This document shows, piece after piece, positions 20,695-30,207 of a DNA stretch of 64,000 nucleotides. The notes beneath the pieces were generated by a model. It searched no databases. It was not told the DNA's origin and saw nothing but the letters and a program-made list of their open reading frames with translations. Origin of the DNA: Lactobacillus johnsonii ATCC 33200 (lineage in GTDB: Bacteria > Bacillota > Bacilli > Lactobacillales > Lactobacillaceae). The stretch is from positions 217,965 through 281,964 of the forward strand of contig NZ_GG670120.1 of the NCBI RefSeq assembly GCF_000159355.1, read 5' to 3'. The translations under genes were made by a program, and so were the position numbers. The first letter of the stretch is position 1. The number at the start of each line of letters is the position of its first letter.

Positions 20695-21390
20695 ATGAAA
20701 AAATTAATTGGAAATGATTGGGATGAAGTTTTAGCACCAGCTTTTGAAAGTGAAAAGTATCAAGAATTACGTGATTTTTTAAAGGAAGAATATCAAACGA
20801 AACAGATATTTCCCGATATGTATCATATTTTTACTGCTTTTAAATTAACAAGTTTTGCAGATACGAAAGTTGTAATTTTAGGACAAGATCCATATCATAA
20901 TCCAGGTCAAGCTACTGGGATGAGCTTTAGTGTTAATCCAGGAGTTCCATTGCCTCCATCTTTAAAAAATATTTATAAAGAACTATATGATGATGTGGGT
21001 GCAGTCCCAGTAAATCATGGCTACCTCAAAAAATGGGCAGATCAAGGGGTATTACTTTTAAATGCAGTTTTGACTGTACCATATGGAAATGCTAATGGGC
21101 ACCGAGGTAAAGGATGGGAACTAATTACGGACACAGCTATTAAGGCGCTAAGTGACCGAGGAAAAGTTGTCTTCATTTTGTGGGGAAAATTTGCACAAAA
21201 TAAAATTCCTTTAATTGATGAGGGAAAGAATGTAATTATCAAATCTCCTCACCCTAGTCCTTTTTCAGCAGATCGTGGCTTTTTCGGTTCACGTCCGTTT
21301 TCTAGATGTAATGATGCTTTGATTAAATTTGGTGAAAGTCCAATTGATTGGCAATTACCACAAGAAGTAAACCCAGCAGATATGGCATAG
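20695..21390 (+). CDS. ung: Uracil-DNA glycosylase
   Basis: Removes uracil from DNA. The frame is open from 20584, inside the divergent gene, but the family N terminus and GAGG at 20680-20683 favour ATG 20695, giving 231 residues. Catalytic motif [11 protein letters not shown] carries the Asp, and the His motif [13 protein letters not shown] is near the C terminus. It starts the ung-pta-tsaE run common in lactobacilli. Confidence 0.95.
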
Positions 21391-21463
21391 TTTTTGTTTT
21401 GAGAAAAAGCTTTGAAATTGTAAAATATTATCTATAAATAAAAAAAGAAAGGCTTAATTTGTT

Positions 21464-22441
21464 ATGAAAGTATTTGACTCACTTAAGAAAAAGGCAGAAG
21501 AATCAAAGAAAGTAATTGTTTTTCCGGAAGGAAACGATGACAGAATAATAAAAGCTGCTGTTCGTCTCGAAAAAGAAGGTATTGTTAAACCACTTTTACT
21601 GGGAAAGCCTGATGAGGTAATAAAGACTGCTCAAAGCTTGAATGTTGATCTAGGCTCAATTGAAATTATTAATCCAGCAGTTTATCCAGATTTTGAAAAA
21701 ATGTGTCAAGACTTTGTTGAGCTAAGAAAGGGAAAGAATACTTTAGCCGAAGCAAAGGAAATTTTACAAGATGTTTCTTACTTTGGCACAATGTTAGTAT
21801 ATGAAGGAAAAGCCGACGGGATGGTTTCAGGAGCTACTCATTCTACTGCTAATACTGTGCGTCCAGCTCTTCAAATTATTAAGACTAAAAAAGGTATGAG
21901 CCGTGTTTCAGGAGCTATGATCATGGAACGCGAAGATGAAAAGTATATTTTTGCTGATTGTGCTATTAATATTGATCCAGATAGTGAAACTCTAGCTGAA
22001 ATTGCTTATCAATCAAGTAAAACCGCTGAAATGATTGGCCTTGAGCCTAAAATTGCAATGCTTAGCTTTTCAACTAAGGGATCAGCAAAGGGCCCAATGG
22101 TAACTAAGGTGCAAGAAGCGGCTGAGTTAGTACACCAAAAATATCCAGACTTAATTTGTGATGGAGAATTACAATTTGATGCCGCAATTGTTCCTCGGGT
22201 TGGAGAAGCAAAAGCCCCAGGTTCTGCAGTTGCCGGACATGCAAATGTGTTTATTTTCCCAGAACTACAATCTGGTAATATTTCTTATAAAGTGGCAGAA
22301 CGTTTAGGTGGATTCAGCGCAATTGGTCCTGTATTGCAAGGTCTTGCTGCTCCAATTAACGATTTGTCACGTGGATGCAAGACGGAAGATGTGTATTTAT
22401 TAGCTATTTTAACTGCTGCTCAAGCTAATATGGAGAAATAA
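21464..22441 (+). CDS. pta: Phosphate acetyltransferase
   Basis: Converts acetyl-CoA and phosphate to acetyl-phosphate. It has 325 residues, the short single-domain form. Landmarks are VFPEGNDDRIIKAA, DGMVSGATHSTANTVRPALQ and SFSTKGSAKGP. The next enzyme of the route, ackA, is at 44.6 kb. The stop lies 1 base from the tsaE start. The 73-bp upstream gap holds TTGAGA/TAAAAT and TTGAAA/TATAAA candidates with non-ideal spacing. Confidence 0.97.
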   Translation: MKVFDSLKKKAEESKKVIVFPEGNDDRIIKAAVRLEKEGIVKPLLLGKPDEVIKTAQSLNVDLGSIEIINPAVYPDFEKMCQDFVELRKGKNTLAEAKEILQDVSYFGTMLVYEGKADGMVSGATHSTANTVRPALQIIKTKKGMSRVSGAMIMEREDEKYIFADCAINIDPDSETLAEIAYQSSKTAEMIGLEPKIAMLSFSTKGSAKGPMVTKVQEAAELVHQKYPDLICDGELQFDAAIVPRVGEAKAPGSAVAGHANVFIFPELQSGNISYKVAERLGGFSAIGPVLQGLAAPINDLSRGCKTEDVYLLAILTAAQANMEK

Positions 22442-22442
22442 A

Positions 22443-22919
22443 ATGAACTCATTAGAAATAAATTCTGATGAACAGATGCAAAAGTTAGGCAACGCAATTG
22501 GTAAAAGTAGTAAGGGTCATGATTTATTGCTCTTATCTGGTGATTTGGGTGCCGGAAAAACTACATTAACTAAAGGAATTGCAAGAGCTTTAGGAATTAA
22601 ACGTCCTGTTAAAAGTCCCACTTTTACAATTGTTAGAGAATATCGGGAAGGTAAGAGACCACTTTTCCACATGGATATGTACCGGCTAGAAGATGGAGAC
22701 TTATCAAGTATTGATATGCCTGGATATCTAGCTGAAGATGGGTTGGTCGTAATCGAATGGCCGCAATTTATTATTGAAGACCTACCTAACGATTATCTTG
22801 AATTATCGATTAAGCGTGTAGATGATTCATGGGATTCTACCAAGCGAATAGTTGAATTTAAAGCTGTCGGAGAAAGAAACAAGCTTTGGTTGTCAGAAAT
22901 AAAAAAATATTTTGAATAA
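22443..22919 (+). CDS. tsaE: tRNA threonylcarbamoyladenosine biosynthesis ATPase TsaE
   Basis: ATPase subunit of the machinery making t6A37 in tRNAs, 158 residues. Walker A GDLGAGKTTLTKG lies at about residues 37-49, SPTFTIVREY (threonine-rich switch) and VIEWPQFI follow. Translational coupling with pta is likely because the genes are separated by one base. Confidence 0.95.
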   Translation: MNSLEINSDEQMQKLGNAIGKSSKGHDLLLLSGDLGAGKTTLTKGIARALGIKRPVKSPTFTIVREYREGKRPLFHMDMYRLEDGDLSSIDMPGYLAEDGLVVIEWPQFIIEDLPNDYLELSIKRVDDSWDSTKRIVEFKAVGERNKLWLSEIKKYFE

Positions 22920-22920
22920 T

Positions 22921-22959
22921 AAAAAATGGTTAAGCTTAGATAGGCTTAACCATTTTTTT
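22921..22959. terminator. Bidirectional terminator between tsaE and the exonuclease gene
   Basis: AAAAAATGGTTAAGC pairs with GCTTAACCATTTTTT around an 8-base loop. The right arm also encodes the last codons of the minus-strand exonuclease (stop at 22936-22938). Confidence 0.9.
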
Positions 22960-23469
22960 GATTGGATCATCTCCAACACGTTTATTTTCCTCAATTAAAA
23001 TACCTGCACAAGCTTCGCTATCGCTTAAAGCATTATGGTGGTGCCATAAATTGATATTTAAAGCTTCTGAGACTGTATCTAGTTTATGATTAGGAAGATA
23101 GGGTTCAAAGGCTTTACTAGTTGCTAAAGTATCAATTGCAAAGTAATGGGGTGCCGGAATATTATAGCGAGCCAGCGATTTCTCCATTACGCGGCAATCA
23201 AATCGAGCGTTATGGGCAGCTACTAACATTCCTGGTTGATATAATTTTTTTATTTTTGGCCAGACTTCAGCCATTGTTGGAGCATTTTTTATGTCTTCAG
23301 CTGTAATGCCATGAATTCTTATATTTCTTCCATCAAAAGGCATTTGTGGATTGATAACTGTATAAAAACGATCCACAATTTCATTATTTCTAACCATAAC
23401 TAAAGCAAGAGAACAGGCACTTTCCGGATGACTGTTTGCCGTTTCAAAATCCATTGCAGTAAAGTTCAT
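22936..23469 (-). CDS. DEDDh exonuclease, DNA polymerase III epsilon-like
   Basis: A 177-residue 3'-5' exonuclease of the DnaQ fold. Exo I MDFETAN (Asp and Glu), Exo II AAHNARFDCRVM and Exo III HHNALSDSEAC (His and Asp) are all present. It is a stand-alone domain without a polymerase or BRCT part, so it is more likely a DNA repair or RNA trimming nuclease than the replicative proofreading subunit. The C terminus is encoded within the shared terminator. Confidence 0.85.
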   Translation of the reverse strand: MNFTAMDFETANSHPESACSLALVMVRNNEIVDRFYTVINPQMPFDGRNIRIHGITAEDIKNAPTMAEVWPKIKKLYQPGMLVAAHNARFDCRVMEKSLARYNIPAPHYFAIDTLATSKAFEPYLPNHKLDTVSEALNINLWHHHNALSDSEACAGILIEENKRVGDDPIKKMVKPI

Positions 23470-23586
23470 TTTTATCCTCTAAATAAAACATTATTTTTCT
23501 TTTTAGTATAACACTTAAGGTAGAAAACTATCCATTTAATGCGGTATGATTAAAGAGATGATTATTTAAGGAAAAGAGAGATAAAA

Positions 23587-24492
23587 ATGCAACTGATGGA
23601 TTTAAAAAAACAGGGGATTGACATTCAAGAAAATATTCCATTGAGCCGTTTTACTTTTACTAAGACGGGAGGACCTGCGCAGTATCTTGCTTTTCCTAAA
23701 AATTTAAATGAGCTCGAACTATTAGTAGATACGGTTAAAGAAAATAATATTCCTTTAACTGTTATTGGAAATGCTTCTAACTTGATCATTAGAGATGGTG
23801 GTATTTCTGGTTTAGTTTTGATTTTGACAAAAATGGACACAATTGTTGCAAATAAAGATGAGGCAACTGTTACAGCGGATGCTGGGGCAAGAATTATTGA
23901 TACATCTGAAGCAGCATGTGAAGCTGGTCTAAGTGGACTAGAATTTGCGGCTGGTATTCCTGGTAGTGTAGGAGGAGCCGTCTTTATGAATGCGGGCGCC
24001 TATGGCGGTGAAACGGAGTTTGTTATTAAGTCTGTTCGTGTCTTAACTCGTGCTGGTGAATTTAAGACTTACACACATGATGAAATGGAATTTGGCTATC
24101 GCCACTCCTTGGTTCAAGAAACTGGAGATATTGTTGTGAGTGCTACTTTTGGTCTTGAGCCCGGAGATAAATGGGCTATCAAAGCAAAGATGGAATATTT
24201 TAATGGTTTACGCAGAGCAAAACAACCACTAGAATATCCTTCTTGTGGAAGTGTTTTTAAACGTCCAGCAGGACATTTCGTAGGACCAATGATTATTAAA
24301 GCAGGTCTGCAAGGTAAAAGAATTGGTGGAGCAGAAGATTCAATGAAGCATGCAGGCTTTATTGTTAATGTTGGCGATGCTACAGCTACTGATTATTTAG
24401 ATTTAATTCATTTAATTCAAAAAACAATAAAAAAAGACTTTGGTATTGATTTACAAACTGAAGTAAGAATTATTGGAAAAGAAAAAGATTAG
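23587..24492 (+). CDS. murB: UDP-N-acetylenolpyruvoylglucosamine reductase MurB
   Basis: FAD-dependent second step of UDP-MurNAc synthesis in the cytoplasm. It has 301 residues. Visible are [14 protein letters not shown], the FAD loop [40 protein letters not shown] block and the catalytic SCGSVFKRP Ser region. The murB-potABCD order is conserved in lactobacilli. A terminator follows directly. Confidence 0.97.
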   Translation: MQLMDLKKQGIDIQENIPLSRFTFTKTGGPAQYLAFPKNLNELELLVDTVKENNIPLTVIGNASNLIIRDGGISGLVLILTKMDTIVANKDEATVTADAGARIIDTSEAACEAGLSGLEFAAGIPGSVGGAVFMNAGAYGGETEFVIKSVRVLTRAGEFKTYTHDEMEFGYRHSLVQETGDIVVSATFGLEPGDKWAIKAKMEYFNGLRRAKQPLEYPSCGSVFKRPAGHFVGPMIIKAGLQGKRIGGAEDSMKHAGFIVNVGDATATDYLDLIHLIQKTIKKDFGIDLQTEVRIIGKEKD

Positions 24493-24501
24493 ATACTAGT
24501 A

Positions 24502-24534
24502 CAAAGCTACAAGTAACGGCTTGTAGCTTTTTTT
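24502..24534 (+). terminator. Terminator between murB and potA
   Basis: Perfect 11-bp stem AAAGCTACAAG / CTTGTAGCTTT with a 6-base loop and a T run. It ends 24 bp before the potA start. Confidence 0.88.
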
Positions 24535-24557
24535 ATGAGATAGATGGTGAGAAAAAA

Positions 24558-25649
24558 TTGAGCGATATTATTAAATTAAAGCATGTTCGTAAGGAATATG
24601 ATGATGGTTTTGTAGCACTAAAGGACATTAATTTAACGATTGAATCAGGAAAATTTTATTCTTTATTAGGTCCATCGGGTTCTGGGAAAACTACTATTTT
24701 AAGAATAATTGCTGGATTTAGCGAACCGACGAGTGGACAAGTTTTTTTTGATGGGAAAGATATTACTAATTTAGATGCTGCTAAAAGGAAAATTAATACT
24801 GTTTTTCAAAATTATGCTTTGTTTCCTAATATGAATGTTTTTGAAAATGTAGCATTTGGTTTACAAATTAAGAAAAAGGATAAGCAAGAAATAAAATTAG
24901 CTGTTAAAGAAGCTTTACACATGGTTCAATTAGATGGTTTTGCAAATCGAGAAATTTCTGAATTAAGTGGTGGACAGCAGCAGCGAGTTGCAATTGCTAG
25001 AGCAATTGTTAATCAGCCAAAGGTACTACTTTTAGATGAATCTTTATCTGCTTTAGATAAACGTTTAAGAAAAGATATGCAATTTGAATTACGTGAAATT
25101 CAAAAAAAGCTGGGGATTACTTTTATTTTTGTTACTCATGATCAAGAGGAAGCTCTAGCAATGAGTGATGAAATTTTTGTTTTAAATGAAGGGAAAATTC
25201 AACAAAGTGGTAGTCCGGTTGATATTTATGATGAACCAGTTAATGACTTTGTTGCTCGCTTTATTGGCGATTCTAATATCTTAAGTGGACGAATGATTAA
25301 GGATTATGAAGTAGAATTTGGAAATCATCGTTTTGAATGTGCTGATGCAGGTATTAAACCTGGTGAAAAGGTAGAGGTCGTTTTAAGACCAGAAGATTTA
25401 GATATCACTGATATTGAACATGGAAAACTAAGAGTTGTGGTTGAAAGTCAGCTCTTTTTAGGAGATCATTTTGAAATTAAGGCCATTGATAGTGACGAAA
25501 ATGAATGGTTAATTCACTCAACTAATCCAACTAAAATTGGTAAGAAAGTAGGAGTATATTTTGATCCTGAAGATATTCATGTTATGCGTTTTGGCGAAAG
25601 TGAAGCTGAATTTGATAAGCGTTTAGAGGCATATGAAGGAGAGGAGTAA
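24558..25649 (+). CDS. potA: Spermidine/putrescine ABC transporter ATPase PotA
   Basis: ATPase of the polyamine importer, 363 residues. Walker A GPSGSGKT (about residue 38), signature LSGGQQQR, Walker [13 protein letters not shown] (Ser replaces the common Pro before the Leu) and a C-terminal TOBE domain. The start codon is TTG with a weak GGTGAG upstream. Little room for a promoter exists between the murB terminator and this start, so expression may rely on readthrough. Confidence 0.95.
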   Translation: MSDIIKLKHVRKEYDDGFVALKDINLTIESGKFYSLLGPSGSGKTTILRIIAGFSEPTSGQVFFDGKDITNLDAAKRKINTVFQNYALFPNMNVFENVAFGLQIKKKDKQEIKLAVKEALHMVQLDGFANREISELSGGQQQRVAIARAIVNQPKVLLLDESLSALDKRLRKDMQFELREIQKKLGITFIFVTHDQEEALAMSDEIFVLNEGKIQQSGSPVDIYDEPVNDFVARFIGDSNILSGRMIKDYEVEFGNHRFECADAGIKPGEKVEVVLRPEDLDITDIEHGKLRVVVESQLFLGDHFEIKAIDSDENEWLIHSTNPTKIGKKVGVYFDPEDIHVMRFGESEAEFDKRLEAYEGEE

Positions 25650-25652
25650 GAT

Positions 25653-26465
25653 ATGAAAAAAAGTAAATTGTTTTTTCTCATTCCTTATATTCTATGGCTT
25701 GGCTTATTTGTTATCGCCCCTATTATTTTGATTACAATTAATGCATTTAAAGGGGATGATGGCTTTACCTTAAAGAATTTTCAGCAATTTTTTGTTAATG
25801 GTACTTTTTTAAGAATGACTCTAAATTCATTTTGGTATGCATTCTTAATTACCTTAATTACGCTGCTAATTTCTTATCCAATTGCCTATATTTTAAGCCA
25901 AATGAAAAACCAACAATTTTGGCTGTTATTGATTATTTTGCCTACTTGGATTAATTTGCTTTTGAAAGCTTACGCATTTATTGGCATTTTTAGTAAGCAT
26001 GGACTATTGAATAATTTTCTACGCCTTTTTGGAATAGCACCTGCAAATATTTTGTTTACTGATTTTGCCTTTATTTTTGTTGCAGCTTATATCGAAATTC
26101 CATTTATGATTTTGCCAATTTATAATGCAATTTGTGATATTAATCCTGCTGTAATTCAAGCGGCTTACGATTTGGGTGCAAGTAAATGGCAAACATTTAT
26201 TAAAGTTTTATGGCCACTTTCAAAATCTGGAGTTGAGTCAGGAATTCAAGCAGTATTCATACCTTCACTTTCTTTATTTATGCTAACTAGGTTAATTGGA
26301 GGAAATCGAGTAATTACACTTGGTACTGCAATTGAAGAATACTTTATGACGACTATGAATTGGTCAATGGGTTCGACAATTGGTGTGGTATTAATAGTGT
26401 TAATGGTGATTGTTATGCTCTTTACCTCATCAGATCATCATCATAAAAAGGAGATCAAACTATGA
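25653..26465 (+). CDS. potB: Polyamine ABC transporter permease PotB
   Basis: Membrane subunit of 270 residues with six transmembrane segments and the binding-protein-dependent permease loop QAAYDLGASKWQTFIKVLWPLS. It follows potA by 3 bp and overlaps potC by 4 bp (ATGA), so it is translationally coupled. Confidence 0.94.
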   Translation: MKKSKLFFLIPYILWLGLFVIAPIILITINAFKGDDGFTLKNFQQFFVNGTFLRMTLNSFWYAFLITLITLLISYPIAYILSQMKNQQFWLLLIILPTWINLLLKAYAFIGIFSKHGLLNNFLRLFGIAPANILFTDFAFIFVAAYIEIPFMILPIYNAICDINPAVIQAAYDLGASKWQTFIKVLWPLSKSGVESGIQAVFIPSLSLFMLTRLIGGNRVITLGTAIEEYFMTTMNWSMGSTIGVVLIVLMVIVMLFTSSDHHHKKEIKL

Positions 26466-27259
26466 AAAAAATAAAATGGTCCCGAATCTATTTTGCTTTT
26501 GTTCTGGTTTTGATGTATTTACCCATTTTTTATTTAATATTTTATTCTTTCTCAAGTGGTCATAATATGGATCATTTTGAAAAGTTTACTTTAAGTCATT
26601 ATCAGGATCTTTTTAATGATAATAGGCTATTAGCCATCTTTCTAGAAACAATTTTACTAGCACTCTTATCTAGTTTGATTGCCACTATAATTGGTACTTT
26701 TGGAGCAATTGCAATTAGTCAGACTAAAAATAAAAAAGGACGAAAAACTTTGCTAGCCTTAAATAATGTTTTGATGGTATCGCCGGATGTAATTATCGGA
26801 GCGAGTTTTTTAATCTTCTTTACTTTTTTAGGGATTGGCTTAGGTTTTGGATCTGTTTTATTAAGCCACATTGCTTTTTCAATTCCAATTGTTGTATTAA
26901 TGGTTTTGCCCCGCTTAAAAGAATTTGATTATTCTTTAGTAGATGCTGCTCGAGATTTAGGTGCATCCACTTGGCAAGTTTATAGCAAGGTAATGATTCC
27001 GGCTATTACACCAGGGATTTTAGCTGGCTTTTTTATGGCTTTGACTTATTCCTTAGATGATTTTGCAGTTACATTTTTTGTGACAGGAAATGGTTTTTCA
27101 ACATTGTCAGTAGAAATTTATTCACGTGCGCGCCAAGGAATTAACCTAGAAATCAATGCCTTGAGTACTGTAATGTTTATTTTTGTAATGATTTTAGTAC
27201 TTATTTATTATGTAATTACTAATCATAAAACCCATATTGGTAAGGGGCGTGCACAATGA
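26462..27259 (+). CDS. potC: Polyamine ABC transporter permease PotC
   Basis: Second permease, 265 residues, six transmembrane segments and the EAA-type loop DAARDLGASTWQVYSKVMIP. Overlaps potB and potD by 4 bp each. Confidence 0.94.
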   Translation: MKKIKWSRIYFAFVLVLMYLPIFYLIFYSFSSGHNMDHFEKFTLSHYQDLFNDNRLLAIFLETILLALLSSLIATIIGTFGAIAISQTKNKKGRKTLLALNNVLMVSPDVIIGASFLIFFTFLGIGLGFGSVLLSHIAFSIPIVVLMVLPRLKEFDYSLVDAARDLGASTWQVYSKVMIPAITPGILAGFFMALTYSLDDFAVTFFVTGNGFSTLSVEIYSRARQGINLEINALSTVMFIFVMILVLIYYVITNHKTHIGKGRAQ

Positions 27260-28329
27260 AGAAACTATTAATTGGAATAGTAACTATTTTATTAGTCTGC
27301 TTTGGCTTAGAAGTTGGGGCCAAACAATTAAATAATAATGGTGTTAGCGCTAATAACAAAAATTTGATTATCTATAATTGGGGTGATTATATTGACCCCA
27401 AGCTAATCAATAAATTTGAAAAACAAACTGGATATCATGTAATTTATGAAACATTTGATTCTAATGAAGCCATGTACACGAAGATAAAACAAGGTGGTAC
27501 TGCATACGATATTTGCGTCCCTTCAGACTACATGATTTCAAAAATGCGTAAAGCTAACTTACTTGATAAAATTGACACTAAGAAAATTCCAAATTACAAA
27601 AATATTGGGAGTGAGTTTTTACATCACTCTTTTGATCCAAAAAATACCTACTCTGTTCCGTATTTTTGGGGAACGTTAGGGATTGTATATAATGATAAAT
27701 TTGTAAAACCTGGGCAAATAAAGCATTGGAATGATCTCTGGTCCAAGGATTATCGGCATAATATTTTATTAGTTGATTCTGCTAGAGATATTATGGGACT
27801 TTCTTTAGCGTCTATGGGAAAGTCTTTGAATACTACTAATTCCTTAGATCTGAAATTAGCAAAAACAAAATTGGACGGTCTCGGACCAAATGTAAAAGCA
27901 ATTATTTCAGATGAATTAAAAATGTATATGATTCAAAATGAAGCTGCTGTTGGAGTAACGTGGTCTGGAGAGGCTCGTACAATGCTAAACGATAATAAAC
28001 ACTTACATTATGTAGTGCCACCTGAGGGCTCAAACTTATGGTTTGATAATTTTGTCATTCCTAGGACCGTAAAGAATAAAAAAGGTGCTTATGCTTTTAT
28101 TAATTTTATGCTTGATCCTAAAAATGCTGCTCAGAATGCAGAGTATATCGGGTATGCAACTCCTAATGTAAAAGCTCAAGAATTATTGCCAAAGGAAATA
28201 AAAAACGATAAACAATTTTATCCAAGTAAACAAGCAATGAACAATTTACAAGTTTATCAAGACTTAGGTCCAAAGAAAATTCAAGAATATAATGATCTAT
28301 TTCTCGAATTTAAAATGTATGGTCGATAA
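27256..28329 (+). CDS. potD: Polyamine-binding protein PotD
   Basis: Extracellular substrate-binding component, 357 residues. An N-terminal hydrophobic segment is followed by NLIIYNWGDYIDPKLI, the usual start of the PotD fold, and by DYMISKM and SVPYFWGT, which line the polyamine site in the family. A Cys lies in LLVCFG, but Val at -1 makes a poor lipobox, so membrane attachment could be by lipid or by uncleaved signal anchor. Last gene of potABCD. Confidence 0.94.
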   Translation: MKKLLIGIVTILLVCFGLEVGAKQLNNNGVSANNKNLIIYNWGDYIDPKLINKFEKQTGYHVIYETFDSNEAMYTKIKQGGTAYDICVPSDYMISKMRKANLLDKIDTKKIPNYKNIGSEFLHHSFDPKNTYSVPYFWGTLGIVYNDKFVKPGQIKHWNDLWSKDYRHNILLVDSARDIMGLSLASMGKSLNTTNSLDLKLAKTKLDGLGPNVKAIISDELKMYMIQNEAAVGVTWSGEARTMLNDNKHLHYVVPPEGSNLWFDNFVIPRTVKNKKGAYAFINFMLDPKNAAQNAEYIGYATPNVKAQELLPKEIKNDKQFYPSKQAMNNLQVYQDLGPKKIQEYNDLFLEFKMYGR

Positions 28330-28343
28330 GAGCTTGGTTTAGG

Positions 28344-28349
28344 TATAAT
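28344..28349 (+). promoter_or_regulatory. -10 box of cdaA-cdaR-glmM
   Basis: Perfect TATAAT 21 bp before the cdaA ATG. No good -35 at 17 bp; the promoter is therefore tentative. Confidence 0.4.
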
Positions 28350-28369
28350 TGAATTTTAGGAGGGTGGCA

Positions 28370-29218
28370 ATGAAGTTTAATATTGAGCAGATATTTACCT
28401 GGCAAAATCTGATGAATATTATTGATATTTTAATTGTATGGTACATTATCTACCGTTTAATTATGTTGGTAAGAGGGACTAAAGCAGTTCAATTAGCTAA
28501 AGGGATATCATTAATTATTCTGGTTAGAATTGTAGCTGGGTTGTTACATTTACATACTTTAACGTATTTTGTCGATCAAATTCTTTCTTGGTCAGTAATT
28601 GGAATAATTGTTATTTTCCAGCCAGAAATTAGGCGTGGCTTAGAGCATTTAGGTAGATCACCAATTTTTGGTGGGACTACAATGACTGAAAAGCAAGCTG
28701 CTGAAAAGATGATTGGAGAATTAGATAAAGCAATTCAGTATATGTCAAAAAGAAGAATTGGTGCTTTGATCACGATTCAACAAAATACAGGACTAGAGGA
28801 CTATATTGAAACCGGTATTCCAATTGATGCTGATATCACCGGCGAATTATTAATCAACATTTTTATACCTAATACGCCATTGCACGATGGTGCCGTAATT
28901 ATTCGCAATAATCGAATAGCAGTTGCTGCAGCTTATTTACCTCTTTCTGATAATAGTATGATTCCTAAAAAGCTTGGGACACGTCACCGTGCAGCTGTTG
29001 GCATCTCAGAAGTTACTGATGCAATTACTATCGTTGTTTCAGAGGAAACAGGTGGGGTAACTATTACTCGTAATAGCCAGTTTATACTTGATCTAACTAG
29101 AGAAGAATATTTGAAATATTTAAATGCTCAATTAGTTCCAAAAGAGGAAGAAGAAAAGCCAAAGTGGTATCAAAGAATTGTAAATCATGTTTGGAATTGG
29201 GGGTCAAATAAAAAATGA
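28370..29218 (+). CDS. cdaA: Diadenylate cyclase CdaA
   Basis: Membrane enzyme making c-di-AMP from two ATP. Three N-terminal transmembrane segments (about residues 10-90) precede the DAC domain with the catalytic LHDGAVII (DGA) and GTRHRAAVG (RHR) motifs. The frame is open to TTG 28349, but ATG 28370 has TAGGAGGG at 6 bases, giving 282 residues. It overlaps cdaR by 4 bp and precedes glmM, the standard cdaA-cdaR-glmM operon that ties c-di-AMP to cell-wall precursor supply. Confidence 0.96.
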   Translation: MKFNIEQIFTWQNLMNIIDILIVWYIIYRLIMLVRGTKAVQLAKGISLIILVRIVAGLLHLHTLTYFVDQILSWSVIGIIVIFQPEIRRGLEHLGRSPIFGGTTMTEKQAAEKMIGELDKAIQYMSKRRIGALITIQQNTGLEDYIETGIPIDADITGELLINIFIPNTPLHDGAVIIRNNRIAVAAAYLPLSDNSMIPKKLGTRHRAAVGISEVTDAITIVVSEETGGVTITRNSQFILDLTREEYLKYLNAQLVPKEEEEKPKWYQRIVNHVWNWGSNKK

Positions 29219-30183
29219 AAAAGTTTTTTGATAAACCTTGGTTCTATCGAATTATTGCTTTGATTTTGGCTATTTTATTAGCTGTTTATGTAGCATCTAA
29301 TCAGCAAGGTTATGTTACTCAAGGCCGACGTGAAGAAACATTAAAAACTGCAACTAAAACTCAGGTAATTAAGGCGCCCTTACAAGTTTCGGTTAATACG
29401 GATAAGTACTATGTAACGGGATATCCTGAAAAAATAAATTTAACTTTAGAAGGATCGAATGCTTTAGTTACATCTACTATTAATACTCAAAACTTCCGTG
29501 TCTACATTGATTTAAGTCATTTAAAAACAGGAGAGCATACTGTACCAATTAAGGTAAATGGTTTAAGTAGTCAATTAACTTATAATATTAGCCCAAGTAA
29601 AGTACGCGTAAATATTCAAAAGAGAAAATCTCGTACTCTTCCTGTACAAATAGAGTATAATAAGAATGCTGTAGCTCGTGGATATAATCTTGGAACTGCT
29701 AAAAGTGATCCAGAAGTAGTTAATATTACTGGAGCTAAAAGCGAAGTTAACCAAGTTGATCGAGTAGTAGCTCGGGCAAATTTACCAAAGGGAATAGACA
29801 GCACATTTGAACGTGAAGAAATGCTGGTAGCACTTGATAAAGATGGACATCAGCTTAATGTCGTTATGGATCCAGTAACGGCATATATTACTATCCCAAT
29901 TAACTTATCTAAAAAGAAGGTTAAGATAAATGTAACTTCGAAGAATGAATCTTCGACTCATGTTTATTCTTTAACTGCAAAGAAAGAAAATATTGAGATA
30001 TATGGTGATGAAAATACGCTCAAGAAAATAACGTCTCTTCCTTTAAAGGTTGATTTAAGCGGTATTGATCATGATGTTACAAAAAATATCACACTTAAAT
30101 TGCCAGATGGCGTTGTTAAGGCATCACCATCAGTAATATCAGTTCATATAAAAGTAACTGATACTACTGTTAAAAAAGAATAA
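29215..30183 (+). CDS. cdaR: CdaR, YbbR-domain regulator of CdaA
   Basis: An N-terminal transmembrane helix (about residues 12-28) anchors an extracellular part of three to four YbbR repeats, each with an LTLEGS/VNVQKR-like pattern. CdaR interacts with CdaA and modulates c-di-AMP synthesis in other Firmicutes. It has 322 residues and starts within the cdaA stop. Confidence 0.93.
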   Translation: MKKFFDKPWFYRIIALILAILLAVYVASNQQGYVTQGRREETLKTATKTQVIKAPLQVSVNTDKYYVTGYPEKINLTLEGSNALVTSTINTQNFRVYIDLSHLKTGEHTVPIKVNGLSSQLTYNISPSKVRVNIQKRKSRTLPVQIEYNKNAVARGYNLGTAKSDPEVVNITGAKSEVNQVDRVVARANLPKGIDSTFEREEMLVALDKDGHQLNVVMDPVTAYITIPINLSKKKVKINVTSKNESSTHVYSLTAKKENIEIYGDENTLKKITSLPLKVDLSGIDHDVTKNITLKLPDGVVKASPSVISVHIKVTDTTVKKE

Positions 30184-30207
30184 AACAAGGAAAGGTTGTT
30201 AAAAATT

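Noticed and set aside
21391..21463. cre (CcpA) site before pta
   Set aside because: No sequence close enough to the TGWAANCGNTNWCA consensus.
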